NCBI GenBank assembly: GCA_031254795.1 | Contig: JAIRTS010000061.1 | Span: 1 to 8,161 of the forward strand | From: Treponema sp. | Lineage (GTDB): Bacteria; Spirochaetota; Spirochaetia; Treponematales; Breznakiellaceae | Length of the DNA stretch: 8,161 nt | Direction of reading: 5' to 3' | In this document: positions 6,142-8,161 of the stretch, piece by piece | Numbering within the stretch: the first letter of the stretch is position 1 | Layout: every line of letters begins with the position of its first letter | The notes under the pieces: model-generated | What the model saw: only the letters and a program-made list of their open reading frames with translations | What the model was told of the DNA's origin: nothing | Databases searched by the model: none | Translations under genes and position numbers: made by a program

Positions 6142-7283
6142 AAATAGTAAAACACCAGAAAAAAAAGCCACAGAAGGCGCCGATAGATTTCATCCTTTTG
6201 GCAAGCGTGGCCATTCTATTCGGATTGGGGCTTGTAACCCTCTATTCGGGCTCCTATAATTACGCGGAAGACGCCCGAAGGGACGGGCTTCATTTCATCA
6301 GCAGGCAGCTTGCTTTTGGCATTGCAGGCGTAGTTATTTTTTTCGTAGCGGTCTTTTTTAACCTGGAGTGGCTCAGGAATAAAGCCGTCGTGTCGCTGGT
6401 ATTGCTGATTACGCTGGCGCTCAACATCATTCCGGCGCTGTGGGGACAAGAAATAAACGGGGCGTACCGGTGGCTTCCCGGGCCTTTCAGCTTTCAACCG
6501 TCCGAGCTGGTGAAAATCGTCCTGCCTTTTTATCTGGCGCACATGTTTGACCGGAAACAGGAAAGGCTCGACAACTTTATGGGCGATGTCCTGCCGCTTC
6601 TAATCGTCAGCATCCTGTTCACCGGCGTTATTCTGTTTCAAAACAGCTTCGCCATAGCCCTGTTTCTGGCCGTGTATGTATTGGCTATGTTCATGGTGGC
6701 CGGGGTAAGAAAGCGGCACCTCGCGGGCATTTCTGTTTTTGCCGCGATAATCGCGGCGGCAATGATTGTGATACGTCCGCACCGGCTCGCCCGTCTTTAT
6801 TATTATTTCCATCCTGATGAAGGCTCGCTCACCATCAACTATCAGGTCACACAATCCCTCAGGGCGGTCGCTTCAGGCGGCCTCTGGGGCAAAGGGCTGG
6901 GACAGGGAGAGACGGCCGGCGTGTTGGAAATTCACTCTGACTTTATCTTCAGTTCCTTTGCGGAAGAATTCGGTTTTCTGGGCGTTTTGCTGTTTGTGTG
7001 TCTGTTCGCGCTGTTCGTCATACAGGGGTACCTCGTCGCGTACAGGGCAGACACCGTGTTCCGCAGGCTGTTGGCGTTCAGCTACGTTACGATCATCGCC
7101 CTGCAAACTTTTACAAACCTTGCGGTTGTCGTACGGGCTGTCCCCACCACGGGCATACCGTTGCCCTTCTTCTCAGCCGGCGGTTCGTCCCTGATCACTT
7201 CCCTCGCCATCTGCGGCATGATTATCAATGTTTCCCGGTTTTCAGACACCCCATTGGAAATGCGGTACAGCATGCAACGGTGA
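6138..7283 (+). CDS. ftsW: FtsW-type SEDS peptidoglycan glycosyltransferase
   Basis: Polytopic membrane glycan polymerase of the SEDS family (FtsW/RodA/SpoVE) that polymerises lipid II at the division site. Starting at ATG 6138 it has 381 residues, a basic cytoplasmic N-terminus (MKIVKHQKKKPQK) and about ten membrane segments. Family motifs are NGAYRWL (107-113), FQPSELVKI (119-127), HSDFIFSSFAEEFG (266-279, with the conserved Asp of the catalytic loop region) and GIPLPFFSAGGSSL (339-352). The QPDxG-like motif usual after the fourth segment reads QNSFA at 168-172. An ATG at 6054 in the same frame would overlap mraY by 88 bp and add a non-membrane tail, so the ATGA overlap start is preferred; there is no Shine-Dalgarno, so translational coupling is likely. 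FtsW rather than RodA is inferred from the division cluster. Confidence 0.93.
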   Translation: MKIVKHQKKKPQKAPIDFILLASVAILFGLGLVTLYSGSYNYAEDARRDGLHFISRQLAFGIAGVVIFFVAVFFNLEWLRNKAVVSLVLLITLALNIIPALWGQEINGAYRWLPGPFSFQPSELVKIVLPFYLAHMFDRKQERLDNFMGDVLPLLIVSILFTGVILFQNSFAIALFLAVYVLAMFMVAGVRKRHLAGISVFAAIIAAAMIVIRPHRLARLYYYFHPDEGSLTINYQVTQSLRAVASGGLWGKGLGQGETAGVLEIHSDFIFSSFAEEFGFLGVLLFVCLFALFVIQGYLVAYRADTVFRRLLAFSYVTIIALQTFTNLAVVVRAVPTTGIPLPFFSAGGSSLITSLAICGMIINVSRFSDTPLEMRYSMQR

Positions 7284-7394
7284 CGGCGCGCGCGTTGCGA
7301 CTATGCCTGCGGCTATCTACGCCCACAGGTTTCAAGGCGTGTGAGGCGTGATCGTCCGTCTAGCAGTTTGTTGCGTTTTGCGCATAAAGCCTCC

Positions 7395-7420
7395 AAAAAT
7401 CGCCGATTAGGCGATTTTTT
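7395..7420. terminator. Intrinsic terminator, probably ending the rsmH-ftsW operon
   Basis: AAAAATCGCC (7395-7404), a GATTA loop and GGCGATTTTT (7410-7419) form a perfect 10-bp stem followed by another T, giving six T in a row on the plus strand. The A-run gives the mirror signal on the minus strand, so it can work both ways. It lies 111 bp after the ftsW stop and inside the MITE-like element, which would therefore have supplied it. Confidence 0.7.
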
Positions 7421-7469
7421 ACCGCTCAAACTGCGTCGAACCGAAGATTTGCAACAACCCATAAATCGT

Positions 7470-7500
7470 GGTTTTTGCGACACAAAGTGGCGCAAAAACC
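7470..7500. other. Long hairpin inside the MITE-like element
   Basis: GGTTTTTGCG (7470-7479) pairs perfectly with CGCAAAAACC (7491-7500). The loop continues as CAC-AAA-GTG after one A/G mismatch, giving 10 + 3 bp. No T-tract follows on either strand, so it is a structural feature of the element rather than a clear terminator. Confidence 0.6.
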
Positions 7501-7518
7501 TGCAACTACAACAGGCTG

Positions 7519-7674
7519 CTAGGGTTGCGCGCGTCCACCCGCCGGTAACCCGGCATCCACAGGCGCGAAGGTATTGTCGCTCTGAAGAACAAACCTTTTC
7601 TCGTTACGCTCGTCAAAATCTTTTAACGAAAAACGCAGACTGTTCTTTATATCATCGGGACTAAGCCGGGCGCC
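7519..7674 (-). pseudogene. Probable 5'-truncated coding remnant
   Basis: The minus strand is open for 51 codons with protein-like composition: it begins GARLSPDDIKNSLRF, continues LKDFDERNEKRFVLQSD and ends AGLPAGGRAQP. An in-frame TAA (7675-7677) lies immediately upstream, and no ATG, or GTG/TTG near that end with a ribosome site, is visible. I read it as the tail of a lost gene. Its stop codon TAG (7519-7521) coincides with the CTAG at the right end of the MITE-like element. The family is not recognised. It could also be a chance open frame. Confidence 0.3.
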
Positions 7675-7692
7675 TTATATTTTGAACCTTGA

Positions 7693-7713
7693 GACGTCGG
7701 GACAACCGGCGTC
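7693..7713. other. Hairpin abutting the following terminator
   Basis: GACGTCGG (7693-7700), a GACAA loop and CCGGCGTC (7706-7713) form an 8-bp stem with one U-G wobble. It ends exactly where the next, longer hairpin begins, so the two form a tandem structured unit. No coding frame is supported here. Confidence 0.45.
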
Positions 7714-7749
7714 AAACGAAGCGCGTCCGTATTGGACGCGCTTCGTTTT
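7714..7749. terminator. Strong bidirectional terminator-like hairpin
   Basis: AAACGAAGCGCGTCC (7714-7728), a GTATT loop and GGACGCGCTTCGTTT (7734-7748) form a perfect 15-bp stem. TTTT ends the plus-strand side and TTTG the minus-strand side. It lies six bases beyond the stop of the minus-strand zinc-ribbon gene, the expected place for that gene's terminator, and also insulates it from read-through from ftsW. The T-tracts are short, so efficiency is uncertain. Confidence 0.65.
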
Positions 7750-7754
7750 GCAGA

Positions 7755-7946
7755 TTATGCGCGGCGCACCGTTGTGTTTGGATTTCCACTTTGCGGCGGG
7801 GTCGAGCTATAAATCGTTCCGCCAGAATAATCTAAACGGCATGCTATGCAGCCGACTATGTATCCTTCAGTTCCAGCCCCGTCTGTTACATTGGTGACAA
7901 CCAATTCCTTCCCGCAGTTCGTGCAGTACCTAGTTATAGTACCCAT
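7755..7946 (-). CDS. Small four-cysteine zinc-ribbon-like protein
   Basis: A 63-residue protein. C8-x2-C11 in RYCTNCGKEL and C33-x2-C36 in GCIACRLDY are spaced like the two knuckles of a zinc ribbon, with GTEGYIVG between them. The tail (about 46-63) is polar and rich in Ser, Thr, Pro and Asn, probably disordered. No enzymatic motif or membrane segment is visible. Similar stand-alone ribbons bind nucleic acid or partner proteins, but nothing here says which. ATG 7946 is backed by AAAGGAGT six bases upstream, so this is a convincing gene despite its size. It follows another minus-strand gene after a 106-bp gap containing a GC-rich hairpin and ends at the terminator 7714-7749. Confidence 0.8.
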   Translation of the reverse strand: MGTITRYCTNCGKELVVTNVTDGAGTEGYIVGCIACRLDYSGGTIYSSTPPQSGNPNTTVRRA

Positions 7947-7952
7947 ATATAC

Positions 7953-7960
7953 ACTCCTTT
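7953..7960 (-). promoter_or_regulatory. Ribosome binding site of the zinc-ribbon gene
   Basis: On the minus strand AAAGGAGT lies six bases before ATG 7946. It is one of the best ribosome sites in the window and the main support for this small gene. Confidence 0.75.
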
Positions 7961-7987
7961 ACAAAAAAATAGCCTTTTAATCTACAA

Positions 7988-8026
7988 GGGTTGCATCCCC
8001 GCCGCAAGACGGCGGGGATGTAGCCC
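7988..8026. other. GC-rich 17-bp hairpin between two minus-strand genes
   Basis: Arms 7988-8004 and 8010-8026 with a CAAGA loop. The inner 11 bp (CATCCCCGCCG/CGGCGGGGATG) are perfect. The outer part pairs fully on the plus-strand RNA with two G-U wobbles, but shows two A-C mismatches on the minus-strand RNA. No T-tract follows directly on either side. The pairing bias suggests the plus-strand transcript, or single-stranded DNA, is the functional form. A 12-bp perfect palindrome (TTTGTCGACAAA, 8031-8042) sits beside it. It could be a REP-like or transposon-end palindrome, or an intercistronic processing hairpin. Confidence 0.55.
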
Positions 8027-8052
8027 TCCCTTTGTCGACAAAAAAATGCGCG

Positions 8053-8161
8053 TCAGGCAGGTGTCACCTCGCCCCATGTGTTGTTTTCTTGCAGGATGAC
8101 TTTCAAGTCATACACTCCGGCCGGAAACTTGATCTCGCAAATGTTTCTCACCATGCTGTTT
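8053..8161 (-). CDS. C-terminal end of an unidentified protein (runs off the window)
   Basis: The minus strand is open from the right edge to TGA at 8053-8055, giving 35 complete codons that include VRNICEIKFPAGVYDLKVI and end NNTWGEVTPA. The alternation of hydrophobic and polar residues in KFPAGVYDLKVIL looks like beta strands, as in the last strands of a beta-sandwich. The family cannot be told from this length. It lies upstream of, and in the same direction as, the zinc-ribbon gene. An ATG at 8152-8154 could be internal; most of the gene is expected to lie beyond the window. Confidence 0.5.
   Translation of the reverse strand, partial: NSMVRNICEIKFPAGVYDLKVILQENNTWGEVTPA

Larger units (their letters stand above)
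7360..7522. mobile_element. MITE-like 163-bp element with terminal inverted repeats
   Basis: The left end CTAGCAGTTTGTTG (7360-7373) matches the reverse complement of the right end (7509-7522, CTAGCAGCCTGTTG) at 12 of 14 positions. After a short gap the match resumes: GTTTTGCGC on the left against GTTTTTGCGCC read from the right. CTAG at both outer ends can be a duplicated target (TA or CTAG), a pattern seen with IS630-type and some IS5-type transposases. The interior has no coding frame worth keeping and folds into two strong hairpins (7395-7419 and 7470-7500). This is what a non-autonomous element mobilised in trans looks like. I cannot name the parent insertion sequence. Confidence 0.6.

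Noticed and set aside
7286..7571. Similarity between 7286-7340 and 7526-7571 (shared GCGCGCGT and CACAGG...AAGG)
   Set aside because: Matching blocks are short and the stretch between them aligns poorly; not strong enough to call a repeat.
7341..7664. 107-residue plus-strand open frame
   Set aside because: It runs straight through the MITE-like element and its hairpins, has no ribosome site, and is basic low-quality sequence.
7284..7754. tRNA, CRISPR array or integron attC site in the hairpin-rich region
   Set aside because: No TPsiC-like GGTTCRANTCC with a matching acceptor stem, no regularly spaced direct repeats, and no attC core sites.
7682..7897. 71-residue plus-strand open frame
   Set aside because: It passes through the 15-bp terminator stem and lies antisense to the better supported zinc-ribbon gene.

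Overview
The window is an ordinary bacterial chromosome segment carrying a cell-wall and division (dcw-type) operon, followed by a gene-poor, hairpin-rich stretch that contains a probable miniature transposable element. The coding DNA is GC-rich, while the one divergent control region (2076-2218) is strikingly AT-rich. The organism cannot be fixed from this window. The compact order rsmH-ftsL-murF-mraY-ftsW, with no ftsI or murE in between, and the style of RsmH (motif DLGVSLYHY) fit a spirochaete such as a Treponema relative best. That is an inference from memory, not a search result.

Layout: histidyl-tRNA synthetase (hisS, 72-1397 +) meets a convergent gene of unknown function (1386-2075 -) with a 12-bp tail-to-tail overlap. 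That gene has a possible PD-(D/E)XK-like N-terminal half and a winged-helix-like C-terminal end. An AT-rich divergent region then holds a good sigma70-type promoter (TTGACA-16-TACAAT) for rsmH. rsmH (2219-3124), ftsL (3137-3418), murF (3415-4842), mraY (5062-6141) and ftsW (6138-7283) are co-directional. They are joined by a 12-bp gap, a GTGA overlap, a 219-bp spacer and an ATGA overlap. The products act on one pathway: MurF completes UDP-MurNAc-pentapeptide, MraY loads it on the lipid carrier as lipid I, FtsW polymerises lipid II at the septum, FtsL is a divisome scaffold, and RsmH modifies 16S rRNA.

The 219-bp murF-mraY spacer is flanked by diverged direct repeats, and the left copy includes the murF stop codon, so it looks like inserted or duplicated DNA. 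murF also carries an in-frame 21-bp (7-residue) tandem duplication.

After ftsW, 471 bp (7284-7754) have no intact gene. They hold a 163-bp element with terminal inverted repeats bounded by CTAG (7360-7522), with internal hairpins of which one is a good intrinsic terminator, a 51-residue minus-strand coding remnant, and two back-to-back hairpins of which the second is a strong bidirectional terminator. The right edge has two minus-strand genes: a 63-residue four-cysteine zinc-ribbon-like protein and the C-terminus of an unidentified protein, separated by a GC-rich 17-bp hairpin. I see no tRNA, rRNA, CRISPR array or known defence system. The most novel material is the MITE-like element, the murF-mraY spacer and the clustered hairpins.
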